Assembly: GCF_014645615.1 (NCBI RefSeq)
Contig: NZ_BMMB01000008.1
Location: 1 to 64,000, forward strand
Length of the DNA stretch: 64,000 nt
DNA from: Paenibacillus hunanensis
GTDB lineage: Bacteria > Bacillota > Bacilli > Paenibacillales > Paenibacillaceae
Direction: 5' to 3'
Under the pieces are notes generated by a model. The model searched no databases and was not told where the DNA came from. It was given only the letters and a program-made list of their open reading frames with translations. Below are positions 55,656 to 64,000 of this stretch, piece by piece. A program made the position numbers and the translations under genes. Each line of letters opens with the position of its first letter. Position 1 is the stretch's first letter.

Positions 55656-58600
55656 GTGCAACATTTTTTACGCTGGATACAGCGTTATCAAAGTTATGTT
55701 TCAGTTGCAATGGCTTTATTCATTCTATGTAATCTCTTTACTCCTTCGGCAGCCTCTACATTGTACGCTGTTGAAGAAAACCAATCGGTTACACCTTTAA
55801 AATATTATAAAGATAAAGATCCTGATACTACAGAAGCTAACTATAGGTATTTCGTTGGTATGATGTATTTTGATATGTGGAAAGGTACGTCTTGGGATAA
55901 TGGACTGGCACCTCAACGTGGTGATGTAGGCGAAGCTGAACAAAATTATATGTTCAATTTTCCGAATCGCACTGTAAAGAGCATACAAACAGCTATATTT
56001 AATCCTGATGACCCTAATAACAAAGATCAAATTCAACTTTTGCCAGGAGGGAAATATCAAAAAGATTTATTGAAGGAATATTTCACATCGTCCCGTTCAG
56101 ATACTTGGCAGGATTACTCTGAATATATTAGTAATAATATGCCTAGTGGTGCCATCAGCTTTCGACCCAGTATCTCAGGAATTGGTACAGATACAGCTAA
56201 AGTTCCTATAAAGCTAAAAATAGGTCTAGATACCGATTCAGGAATAGAAGAAGATATAACTTATCTCTGCGGTGATCGCTGTAACAACGGTGTAAAAGGT
56301 TATCGCATCTACGCCGCAGTCCTCTTCAAAATCGAACTAGCCGCTGATCTCAGCGTCTACTACAAAACCGTCGATGGCAAATCACTCAATGACATTTTCC
56401 CACCACGCATCGAAGAAATGAAGCCAGGTAAGCCATATACATTTGAGCCACCAACACATGAAGGCTATACATATGCCGGCTATAAAAAAACAACAGATGG
56501 TAGTGATCCATCAAAGTTTAAAGATATTTCAGAAGGGGATCCACCCAAACTAGAACCCTATAAAGGGAATTTCGAACAATATCGGATCTATCAATATTAC
56601 GAGGTTGGACAACCATGTCAGCCCGGCCAAACAAATGCAGAGAATGAGAACTGTGATGACCCGGACTTGCCCTCAGATGGCTCGGGTGGAATGGGGGCTT
56701 GTAAGTATACCATCCTACCGCCAACGCAATCACAGGAAGTAACTAAAGGACTGATGAATCCAGAAGCTACGGGTCATATTTTAGGTGATGATCGCGCGAA
56801 TGGGCGTCATTTTGATGCAACGAAAGGCATTCCAACAAGTGAGAACCTATACGCTAATGCATGGGGCTATGATTACTTATTCCAGCACAAATTCGGTGAA
56901 ATGCAAGGAAAGATTAAGTACGATTGTGAAGTGAAAGTACGTTATAGTCTGAAATGGAAAGAGAAAAATAGTAAAGACCAGTGGAAGACAAAAACCGCAA
57001 GCGAATCTAAAACATATACATTTGACTTTACCCGAGATTATTCGTACTGGCAGATCAATCAACTGCAAGTGCTGGGCATTGATTCTGCGAAGCTAAATAA
57101 CTATGCTTTGCCAGGTGGCTCTGTCACACTGCAAGTAGCTAATTATACTCCACCTGCTTTGACCACAGAAGCTAGTACCGAAACGAAAGATCATGTTCGC
57201 CCAGCAAAAACGGGCGATGTTAGCTATAGCCCGGGTACAATCGATGGTGGACGAAACGGTCGCCCCTCCGTACCTAATGATCGTAGTAAGCTCAAAAGTA
57301 TGGCTGAAGGCAAAACAGACCAGCCTCAAGTTCGTAATGATGCGATTCAGTTTAGCTATAAGAACAAAGATACTGAAGTCATGAATGGGGATTGGGTGAA
57401 AGCAACCACAGTTGCACCTAAGGAGATTCCTGCACCAACGAAGATTCGCTCTTACAAAGATGGGGGCGAACAAGTATTGTACAAAGGTTCCCAACCCATT
57501 AATAAGCGTCTCGTGAATAAAGCGAATACGCCATCGAGCGGAACAATTTTCTATACCATGCTAGAGAGCAATGTCAACGGCGAAGGCGACCAGAACTACA
57601 CCATCAATGGCATCAATAGCGTGACCGTACATACCCCTGTCGTCGACTATGCCTCCGTTTCAGATGACAAGACGCATAACCAGAAAACTGTCCCAAGCGC
57701 GGATCGCATGGCGCTCATTCTGAATCGTCCGTTCACCGTACGTATTCCTACCACTGGACAGCATCTGGATATCAATGCGTATCCGGGCTACGGCAAACGA
57801 GACTATGCCAAGTATTTCAAAACGAAACAGGTCTGGTTCCCATTCGATGTATACAGTGCGGATCACAAAACATTCTATCCCAAGCAAACGTGGATCGATA
57901 TTCCTATCCAGCAGCTCGATACGGTATTCCAGCTGCCCGTCTGGATCGATGAGGGCAACTACACAATCGCGTTTCGCACTATCGCTGAAAATGCACCGAC
58001 CAGCTTCACTGCGCAGCAGGATGCTAATACCGATCTGAATCACCATGTCGCCAAAGATACGGTCGATGTCGAGGTGATCGGACGATTGTACGATTTTCAT
58101 GTGACCGATATTGCGGACTTTGCGTGGGAAACGGTATTCCGCCAGGCGGTCGGCAGTCCAGCACCAACCGGACGCTCCTACTGGGTCGGTCCGAACAGTA
58201 TCGATGGGGAGCCACGTGGCAATACGCGTCCGTATGTCCTGCCGATCCTGCGCGGCAGTCATCCACAGCCCGGCTCGAAAAACGTCACCGTCAAAACGGG
58301 CTACCATTTCAAATTCGATCTGAAAACGATGGGCAATATGTTTGGGGATCGGGATGCAATTCAGCTCACGCCGAGCTTTTACTACCAGGATCGCTTAGCA
58401 GCAACGGCACCGGAGCGTATCCCGGTCGATTTGTACTACCATTCGGACAAGCAATCGTTTATCCGCATTGGCTCTGCCGCTGATGTCGAGCGCAGACAGG
58501 TGACGTTGAATCAACGGCTGCGCAATGTACCGATGGCTGACCTCAAGCAAACGGCAACATCGATCTATGAGTTAACGAGCGGCTGGATGATCTCGAAGGA

Positions 58601-59135
58601 ACAGTATCTGGCTCAATTCCTGAAACGAGCGGGTCAACCCACCTACACCGGGGGTTATGATATTCAGATTCTGCCATCTCCGCTACGCACATTTATCCAG
58701 TCGCCAGCGCGTCCAGCGAACGCTTCGGCAACACCTGCACGCGTGAATGCGAGTGTGCAGCAGTGGTACGGGGAATATAGCCTGCCTGCACGTGTATATG
58801 CTGTCCCGAAGGGAACCGATTTAGCCGCCTATGGACGTAGTCATGTGCTGGATGAGAAATCACCGATCTTTTTGAAGCAGGGCTTTATTGTGGTCAATTT
58901 GGATATCGAGTCGATTGTAAATGGTGATACGACACGTCCGCACCTACAATACATCCATGCGCCACTGAGCAACCAATGGTGGCAGCTGGAAGGGTACGAC
59001 GGCACCGATGGAAAACGGGATCATCTGATGACCGATCCATATGGCGTGTCGTATGAAGTAGCAGACGGCGATGTATTATTTTATGATACGGATCGTAGCA
59101 CGTATGACGATTACGCAAGCCGCGGTACTCATTAA
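55656..59135 (+). CDS. Very large secreted protein of the Tad-like cluster
   Basis: 1159 residues with an N-terminal hydrophobic signal (about 14-35). A region with CGDRCNNG and later CQPG..CDDP..CKYTI cysteine pairs follows. A central part carries FDATKGIPTSENLYANAWGYDYLFQHKF near 388-415, which I tentatively connect to DUF5704. The C-terminal half is long and beta-rich. No LPXTG motif or C-terminal anchor. GTG 55656 has only a weak ribosome site, so translation probably depends on the gene before it. AT-rich until about 56280, then GC-richer. Possible adhesin, tip protein or exported cargo (inference). Confidence 0.75.
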   Translation: MQHFLRWIQRYQSYVSVAMALFILCNLFTPSAASTLYAVEENQSVTPLKYYKDKDPDTTEANYRYFVGMMYFDMWKGTSWDNGLAPQRGDVGEAEQNYMFNFPNRTVKSIQTAIFNPDDPNNKDQIQLLPGGKYQKDLLKEYFTSSRSDTWQDYSEYISNNMPSGAISFRPSISGIGTDTAKVPIKLKIGLDTDSGIEEDITYLCGDRCNNGVKGYRIYAAVLFKIELAADLSVYYKTVDGKSLNDIFPPRIEEMKPGKPYTFEPPTHEGYTYAGYKKTTDGSDPSKFKDISEGDPPKLEPYKGNFEQYRIYQYYEVGQPCQPGQTNAENENCDDPDLPSDGSGGMGACKYTILPPTQSQEVTKGLMNPEATGHILGDDRANGRHFDATKGIPTSENLYANAWGYDYLFQHKFGEMQGKIKYDCEVKVRYSLKWKEKNSKDQWKTKTASESKTYTFDFTRDYSYWQINQLQVLGIDSAKLNNYALPGGSVTLQVANYTPPALTTEASTETKDHVRPAKTGDVSYSPGTIDGGRNGRPSVPNDRSKLKSMAEGKTDQPQVRNDAIQFSYKNKDTEVMNGDWVKATTVAPKEIPAPTKIRSYKDGGEQVLYKGSQPINKRLVNKANTPSSGTIFYTMLESNVNGEGDQNYTINGINSVTVHTPVVDYASVSDDKTHNQKTVPSADRMALILNRPFTVRIPTTGQHLDINAYPGYGKRDYAKYFKTKQVWFPFDVYSADHKTFYPKQTWIDIPIQQLDTVFQLPVWIDEGNYTIAFRTIAENAPTSFTAQQDANTDLNHHVAKDTVDVEVIGRLYDFHVTDIADFAWETVFRQAVGSPAPTGRSYWVGPNSIDGEPRGNTRPYVLPILRGSHPQPGSKNVTVKTGYHFKFDLKTMGNMFGDRDAIQLTPSFYYQDRLAATAPERIPVDLYYHSDKQSFIRIGSAADVERRQVTLNQRLRNVPMADLKQTATSIYELTSGWMISKEQYLAQFLKRAGQPTYTGGYDIQILPSPLRTFIQSPARPANASATPARVNASVQQWYGEYSLPARVYAVPKGTDLAAYGRSHVLDEKSPIFLKQGFIVVNLDIESIVNGDTTRPHLQYIHAPLSNQWWQLEGYDGTDGKRDHLMTDPYGVSYEVADGDVLFYDTDRSTYDDYASRGTH

Positions 59136-59248
59136 TGCGGTACTTATTAATAGGATACAAAAATAGAATGCAAAGCCATAGTAAGCATGGATGAGCCTAA
59201 GCAGATTAACAGCATTAAGAATATTAAAAGCACTAAAGGACTAAAAGT

Positions 59249-59347
59249 ACTAAAAGCATTAAAAGCATTAAAAGCATTAAAAGCATTAAAAGCATTAAAA
59301 GCACTAAAAGCACTAAAAGCACTAAAAGCACTAAAAGCACTAAAAGC
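59249..59347. repeat. 9-bp minisatellite, eleven units
   Basis: One ACTAAAAGC, then five ATTAAAAGC and five ACTAAAAGC units in strict order, without spacer bases. Degenerate units extend left to about 59223. The order of variants suggests recent slippage expansion. Confidence 0.95.
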
Positions 59348-59366
59348 ACCTATCACCTTATACGCC

Positions 59367-59413
59367 AAAACAGGCACTTTCTTAGAGCTAATCCCAAGAA
59401 AGTGCCTGTTTTA
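59367..59413. terminator. Bidirectional terminator
   Basis: AAAACAGGCACTTTCTT (59367-59383) and AAGAAAGTGCCTGTTTT (59396-59412) are perfectly complementary. Confidence 0.95.
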
Positions 59414-59588
59414 TATCAAAAAACAATACAACTACTTATTCGTCACTTATCCTACATCGTGCTTCCTATCACGTCTATATTCCTCAACTATAAATCAATT
59501 CACTGTACATATTTCAATCCTATATACCTTATCTGCACCTGTGCCGCACCTGGACATACCATTTCATACTGCGCTAATTATATTTCAC

Positions 59589-60410
59589 TTACTTCCCCAG
59601 CCAGTACGCCAGCATATACAAGAAATAAATATGAGCAGGATAAAATACATAGAAAAAATATTTCATATTACGCCCCTTGGTACCATTATATAATGCAATT
59701 GGAATTGCAGCGAAAACCATCATCCATTGAAATTCGGCAAGCAGCTCAAAATGGCTCATCCATGCGATCAATACGGATACAGCAACGAGTGCAAGCACTT
59801 GCCACGAGCGTTTATAACGTAGCAAATGGAATAGAACGCCTAAAATAATAAATACATACCCACCTTCAACAAGTATTGGTACGGGGATCAACAGATTGCC
59901 ATACATGAACAGATTGAAAAGTACGGGATTGCCAATAGCTGATGAAGTGAGGAACTGCATAGCAGCCTGACTCAGAACAATAGGAAGGATGAATGCGATG
60001 ATTGCCGCACCTATTTGAACATATTTACGTGCCTTGATCGAGTTAATGAACCAATCGATCAAGAACATATAGAGTACAGCTAAAAATAGTGTACCGAAGA
60101 TGTTGTTAATCAGCACATGTTCAGATGGAAGTTGACGCTGAATAATCATATTCATGATGCCCATTAGCACATAGCCGATATATAAATGCAGCATGTACTT
60201 CCATTTACTGCGTGTGTAATAATATCCCTCTGCACTTGCAAACAGGAAGATCGGCGCTACAATACGTCCGATCCATGTAAACCAGATGGGAACATCAATC
60301 GGGAAAAATTGATGAATGTGATCGAAAACCATCAACAGTATACCGATAAGCTTGAGCTGAAAGCTGCTCAGACGAAAAGTCGAACCCGTTAAAGCCGTTA
60401 AAGTAGACAT
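59589..60410 (-). CDS. TraX-family membrane protein
   Basis: 273 residues with about eight hydrophobic segments and the TraX start pattern LKLIGILLMVFDHIHQFF, then WFTWIGRIVAPIFLF and EGYYYTRSKWKY. In F plasmids TraX acetylates the pilin N-terminus; chromosomal relatives in Bacillota are uncharacterised. Its place beside a pilin-like cluster is suggestive but it is on the opposite strand. ATG follows GGAGG at 8 nt. Confidence 0.88.
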   Translation of the reverse strand: MSTLTALTGSTFRLSSFQLKLIGILLMVFDHIHQFFPIDVPIWFTWIGRIVAPIFLFASAEGYYYTRSKWKYMLHLYIGYVLMGIMNMIIQRQLPSEHVLINNIFGTLFLAVLYMFLIDWFINSIKARKYVQIGAAIIAFILPIVLSQAAMQFLTSSAIGNPVLFNLFMYGNLLIPVPILVEGGYVFIILGVLFHLLRYKRSWQVLALVAVSVLIAWMSHFELLAEFQWMMVFAAIPIALYNGTKGRNMKYFFYVFYPAHIYFLYMLAYWLGK

Positions 60411-60786
60411 AGAAAAACCTCCATATTCGATAAATAACTAAACTCAGATCATTAGAACTCCCAACGCCGGAGTAGTTCTGTTTCATGAGCTCAGCATATC
60501 GAATACGGGGGTTACTTCCCATCGAACCAGCTTAAAAATACCTTACAATTCAGTAAGCTAACGTTCGCTGCCATAGGGTTATTGTATAGCTATTGTCATC
60601 TGTGCATATCGAGCATCCTTGCTTTTTGTAGCTAGATTGGAATTCTACCGGATCTGATTTGCCTCGTACGATCTCCGCAGTGCATAATTTATTACGCATT
60701 ACGCATTACGCATTACGCATTACGCATTACGCATTACGCATTACGCATTACGCAAGCAGCCTGATCTTTAAACATCAGCTGCGAGA
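60411..60786. other. Intergenic region with 7-bp minisatellite
   Basis: Upstream of the traX-like gene and beyond the 3' end of the GH18 gene. It contains the 7-bp tandem repeat (60691-60753) and a stem (GCAGCCTGAT/ATCAGCTGC, 60756-60783) that could close the GH18 transcript. No gene. Confidence 0.6.
60691..60753. repeat. 7-bp minisatellite, nine units
   Basis: Nine perfect head-to-tail copies of ATTACGC. Confidence 0.97.
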
Positions 60787-62043
60787 TTATTTAAACGTAA
60801 TCGATTGATGCATCGCATCCCATGCATTTTGTCCAATAATACCGAGGCGCCATAAGGCGACCCCTTTTAATTGATAGCGTTTAGCAAGTCCAATCTTAGC
60901 ATTAACGCTACTAGCATCCTCACTACTCAGGGAGATGCCCAGCATGAGCTTCGATGCGTCTGTGTTTTGCAATGCCATCAGGATCGCATCATTCACTTTA
61001 TCCATCGGCTCTGGACTTTTCTTATCGGTATAGTCGTACGCCATAATAATCAGGTCGTCTGCCATTGCACCCAGTTGCTTGTAATCATAGCCTGTATACG
61101 AGCTATTGAGTGGATGCAGGGCAAGTGTAAGCTTCAATCCTGCCTGATGTGCTTTGGTCGATAGATTTTTAATAAAGGCGTTATAGTCACTACGTGCTTT
61201 TGCTTTGTCTCCACTCCAGCCCAAGCCTTCAAAATCGAGCAAAATACCTTTGAATCCTTTCGAGCTTGCCGTATCGATCATCGCTTGAATTGTACGGTTT
61301 TGGAGCTCCTGATTTTCCAGATTACGAGTCAGCTCGCCATGACCGTCAACGGCGTATACCATCAGATACGGAGCGGTACCGTTAGCAGCGGTATTTTGAA
61401 TGATCGATTCTGGTGTGTCGGCTCCAGCGGCCTGAGGCCATTTGTATTCGGTGCTTGTGGTAGAGAATTCGCCATCGGTTGTAATCCGGCTCCAGCCATA
61501 TGCGACCGCATTAAAATCGGGCACGAAGGCACGCTCATCATAGGATGAGATTGCATAAAAGCCCATTGAATACATATTCTTGATCGGTGAAGTGATGGCT
61601 ACGGTTCGTGTGGAGGCGTTCCAGTTCACACTGGCTCCGAATTGCTGACTAAAAAAGCTAAGAGGGATCATCGTCGTATTACTAATCGTTTGCGGAGCAA
61701 CAGCGAGTGATACGTTCGCGCCATCGACCACTGCGGTTTTGCTATTCATCGTAAGTATAATGTTCTTGGTCTTATTTTGATTTGTTGCTGTAGCGGTAAT
61801 CGTTTTAGCTGCCTGATTCCAGCTTACCTTTACACCAAGTGCCTCTGAGATGGCGCGGAATGGAACGAGTGTGGCTCCATTTTTAATAACGGGCGCTGTA
61901 GGAAAAGGTAATGGATAGCCGTCTAACATAATGTTCGTAGCGGGTGCGGCTGCTTCTGCGGCAGGCAGGGAGGCAGTAGGCAACGTAAACGAACCTGCGC
62001 CAAGCATACAAGCGAGCGACGCAGTGAGTAACCATTTTTTCAT
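60787..62043 (-). CDS. Secreted GH18 glycosidase with copper-amine-oxidase-N domain (SleL/YaaH-like)
   Basis: 418 residues: signal peptide (cleavage near AEAAA, residues 28-32) and a copper-amine-oxidase-N domain (VPFRAISEALGVKVSWNQ near 60-77, IPLSFFSQQFGASVNW near 127-142). A GH18 catalytic domain follows from about 155. The catalytic strand reads FKGILLDFEGLGW near 265, with Asp-Phe-Glu at the acid/base position, as in spore cortex lytic N-acetylglucosaminidases. Motifs LTLALHPL and DDLIIMAYDYTD follow. Probably cuts peptidoglycan or chitin-like polymers. ATG follows ACAGGAGG. Confidence 0.9.
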   Translation of the reverse strand: MKKWLLTASLACMLGAGSFTLPTASLPAAEAAAPATNIMLDGYPLPFPTAPVIKNGATLVPFRAISEALGVKVSWNQAAKTITATATNQNKTKNIILTMNSKTAVVDGANVSLAVAPQTISNTTMIPLSFFSQQFGASVNWNASTRTVAITSPIKNMYSMGFYAISSYDERAFVPDFNAVAYGWSRITTDGEFSTTSTEYKWPQAAGADTPESIIQNTAANGTAPYLMVYAVDGHGELTRNLENQELQNRTIQAMIDTASSKGFKGILLDFEGLGWSGDKAKARSDYNAFIKNLSTKAHQAGLKLTLALHPLNSSYTGYDYKQLGAMADDLIIMAYDYTDKKSPEPMDKVNDAILMALQNTDASKLMLGISLSSEDASSVNAKIGLAKRYQLKGVALWRLGIIGQNAWDAMHQSITFK

Positions 62044-62898
62044 AATAAACCTCCTGTTGATATAGGATCATAAAGGATACAGCAATTTCCTTTCATGCTA
62101 ACGTTCTCATTTTACCAGAACGAGGGCAAAGAGGAATTATACAAATCCTGATAATTATGTCATAATTGATATTTTTATGAGAAATGGAGGAGAAAAGAAT
62201 CAGAGGCGATACACATCTTTTGGCCTCACTTTGCATCTATACGAACCAATTTGATTTTTTTGCATACAAAATAGTTCTGAAATCGAGTACACTTATGAAG
62301 TGTTAAAAGTATGTAAACTGGTGGAAAGCTAGCCACCAGAAGGAATCGGATTGTAGGCATTTAAATTTAGAGATATATCGGTTATATTAGGATTAGGGTA
62401 CACTGGTGTTCGGGCATGATGTCGATCCAAGCTACTATTTGATACCAAGACGATCCGCTGATTATGAAAGTATAGATGTGGTCCCTATCTTTCGGAAAGC
62501 AGATCGTAAGGACAAACGGAAATAAAGCTTGACCCGAAACCTAGCATCAATGCAACCCGGAATCTGTGCTGTCTTTCGAAAGGGTATAACCATACTTCTG
62601 GAAAAAGAGCCGTTATGCCGGGGAATATATGGACAGATGAAGAACATGATGAGAATGCTGCTACATCTGCATCCTTGTATGTACCATATCGATCATCGCG
62701 ATCAGACACCATACTGTTCGTGGATGAATGTTAGATGGAGTAAGACAGATCGGCTATTTGGGTAGCGATCATTTCATTATAAAAGCATATTGTATTCGGT
62801 AATAATTCAGACATCGTGTATGCGCTGAGATTAGGCCGAAGCCTGGGCATGACCAAGCCCGGCTTCGGTCTATTTTTTTTACAAAGGAGGTCGACGAG
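62044..62898. other. 855-bp region, no firm gene
   Basis: Contains a small hairpin (CTGGTGG 62318-62324 / CCACCAG 62333-62339) and two possible plus-strand mini-genes: 62409-62525 (38 codons, product with DPSYYLIPRRSADYESIDVV) and 62615-62734 (39 codons, starting MPGNIWTDEEHDE). They look protein-like but have weak ribosome sites. A strong terminator closes the region. A decayed gene is an alternative. Confidence 0.4.
62833..62880 (+). terminator. Terminator directly before the response regulator gene
   Basis: GGCCGAAGCCTGGGC pairs with GCCCGGCTTCGGTC (one bulge), followed by eight T. The response regulator ribosome site starts three bases after the T run. Confidence 0.92.
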
Positions 62899-63276
62899 AT
62901 GGAATCCAAATCGATGTTATATATTGGCCAGGATCCAATCAATCTCCAACTGGTTCGTTACCTGCTCAGTAAAAAGTTCCCTCATATTGAGCTGATTCAG
63001 GTAGGCAGCAGTGATGAAGCGATGTCGAAGCTAGGGGAGGATTCACCTGCACTGGTGCTGGTTGATATTCAGCTTCCGATCACGGAGGAATACACCATTC
63101 CAGATAAGCTAAAACAACAGGCTGATCATGAATCTACTCCAATCTGGGCAGTAAGTGGTTGTGTGATGGAGCAGGATATTATCCGTGCGTATCAATCAGG
63201 GTTTGACCGATATTTTACGAAACCTCTTCACCTGCTTAGCTTTACTCATCATCTGCGCCGAGAACTGGACGGATGA
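62899..63276 (+). CDS. Single-domain response regulator (CheY-like receiver)
   Basis: 125 residues, receiver domain only. The phospho-acceptor is Asp56 (LVLVDIQLP) and the conserved Lys is 108 (FTKPLH). The usual acidic pair after strand 1 is reduced to a single Asp (YIGQDP), which may weaken Mg2+ binding. No output domain, so it should act by protein contact. ATG follows AAAGGAGGTCGACGAG. No kinase is in view; the next gene is an MpsC-family protein 132 nt downstream. Confidence 0.88.
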   Translation: MESKSMLYIGQDPINLQLVRYLLSKKFPHIELIQVGSSDEAMSKLGEDSPALVLVDIQLPITEEYTIPDKLKQQADHESTPIWAVSGCVMEQDIIRAYQSGFDRYFTKPLHLLSFTHHLRRELDG

Positions 63277-63408
63277 TCTTTACAATCAATACATGTCGCA
63301 GGCGATATCGTGATTCTCTTATCCATGTCAGCTCCTGCCCATGTAAGGTTGGTCTCGAAGCAATCCGTTACGTATTCCGACTCTTTAAAATGTGGAGTGT
63401 ATAAATCA

Positions 63409-64000
63409 TTGAATGCAAAAAGTATAATCACACAAGCTACCAGCTATACTACAAAGCTATTACGCAATCGTTTTGGCAAGGGACCGGAATCGGTATCGAT
63501 TCATCTGTGCAAAAATTGCGTAGTCTTTCATTTAAAAAACTTTATTAGCCCGGTGGAAAAGTTTCTAATTAGTCAGGAGGAGGAGCAGGCTTTTCGCTAT
63601 ACGCGTGACCTGATCATGAAATCACTGCTGCCTGAACTACGAAGCTTTCTCCAGCACCAGCTTTATATGGATGTGATCGATTGGTACTATGACTGGGGGC
63701 TGCATCATGCCTCCGGTGTTATTGTAGCGCTGCTAGGTCCAGAAACTTCACCAGCTCCAGACTACAAGCACAAGCAGATCATCCACCAGCAGATCATCCA
63801 GACGACAAACGCCTTACAGAAGCCGCCGGAATATATCGATTCCTGGTGGGTGAATACGCGTATGCTGTTTATTTTCCGGCGTGGAACGACGATTTTGCTG
63901 GAAAAGGAATTTATCGCCCTTGGGTATGAGCAGATGCTGCGCGTGACGAAGGACAAGCTGGAGAAAAGGCTGCTGGAAAAGCAGACGACTATCGAGCAGA
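63409..64000 (+). CDS. MpsC/DUF2294-family protein (3' end beyond the window)
   Basis: Open from TTG 63409 to the window edge, 197 codons without a stop. NRFGKGPESVSIHLCKNCVV near residues 19-38 is the family motif; a second lobe has IDSWWVNTRMLFIFRRGTT near 150-168 then LEKEFIALGYEQMLRV. Both lobes are also present in the protein at 13174-13860. GGAGTG lies 10 nt before the TTG start; no ATG is suitable. Probably cotranscribed with the response regulator. Confidence 0.82.
   Translation, partial: MNAKSIITQATSYTTKLLRNRFGKGPESVSIHLCKNCVVFHLKNFISPVEKFLISQEEEQAFRYTRDLIMKSLLPELRSFLQHQLYMDVIDWYYDWGLHHASGVIVALLGPETSPAPDYKHKQIIHQQIIQTTNALQKPPEYIDSWWVNTRMLFIFRRGTTILLEKEFIALGYEQMLRVTKDKLEKRLLEKQTTIEQ

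Larger units (their letters stand above)
59136..59588. other. Intergenic region with minisatellite and terminator
   Basis: Convergent 3' ends of the large secreted protein gene and the traX-like gene. It holds the 9-bp tandem repeat (59249-59347) and the perfect terminator (59367-59413). Reading frames through it are repeat artefacts. Confidence 0.8.

Noticed and set aside
59187..59693. 168-codon plus-strand frame with KAL repeats
   Set aside because: It is the 9-bp minisatellite read in frame, runs through a perfect terminator and into the antisense of the traX-like gene, and has no ribosome site.

Overview
The window looks like a chromosomal segment from a Gram-positive, spore-former-type Bacillota, most likely a Paenibacillus-like organism. 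This is inferred from the gene families present: MpsC/DUF2294, YtxH, copper-amine-oxidase N-terminal repeats, a GH18 SleL/YaaH-like enzyme, GH78 rhamnosidase and PL1 pectate lyase. It is also inferred from strong AGGAGG-type ribosome binding sites with frequent GTG and TTG starts. I see no tRNA, rRNA, insertion sequence or prophage.

Layout. 1-9832 is a complete type I-C CRISPR-Cas locus (cas3-cas5-cas8-cas7-cas4-cas1-cas2). It is flanked by two arrays in the same orientation, each transcribed leftward from a nearly identical 173-bp leader. 9833-16146 holds plant-polysaccharide enzymes (alpha-L-rhamnosidase, pectate lyase), both with cre-like sites, and an MpsC/DUF2294 protein. 16147-26170 is mixed housekeeping: YtxH, M20 amidohydrolase, DoxX, a small membrane protein, an ANT(6)-like nucleotidyltransferase, a BtrH-like protein, htpG under a perfect CIRCE operator, AdaA and a flavin-reductase-like protein. 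26171-33140 is an ABC importer (lipoprotein, fused permease, ATPase) linked to a PHP-domain phosphoesterase and an RpiR/SIS regulator. 33141-44921 holds envelope and hypothetical genes, a MarR/MFS efflux pair with clear operators, and a small XRE regulator.

45135-59135 is the most interesting part: an eleven-gene, same-strand cluster that looks like a divergent Tad/Flp-type (type IV filament) machine. It has a CpaB/SAF protein, two ParA/TadZ-like proteins with degenerate P-loops, a TadA-like ATPase with an N-terminal membrane anchor and a protein that looks like a TadB-TadC fusion. These are followed by four single-anchor pilin-like proteins (two apparently paralogous), a copper-amine-oxidase-N secreted protein and a 1159-residue secreted protein. 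No prepilin peptidase or secretin is seen. 59136-64000 holds two minisatellites, a TraX-like membrane protein, a GH18 enzyme, a single-domain response regulator placed directly behind an intrinsic terminator, and the start of a second MpsC-family gene cut by the window end.

How they work together. The Cas proteins form one operon: Cas5c, Cas8c and Cas7c make Cascade, Cas3 degrades, and Cas4-Cas1-Cas2 acquire spacers. The importer, PHP enzyme and SIS regulator suggest uptake and processing of a phosphorylated or iron-chelated ligand. The Tad-like cluster would assemble a surface filament or secretion channel whose tip or cargo may be the two large secreted proteins.
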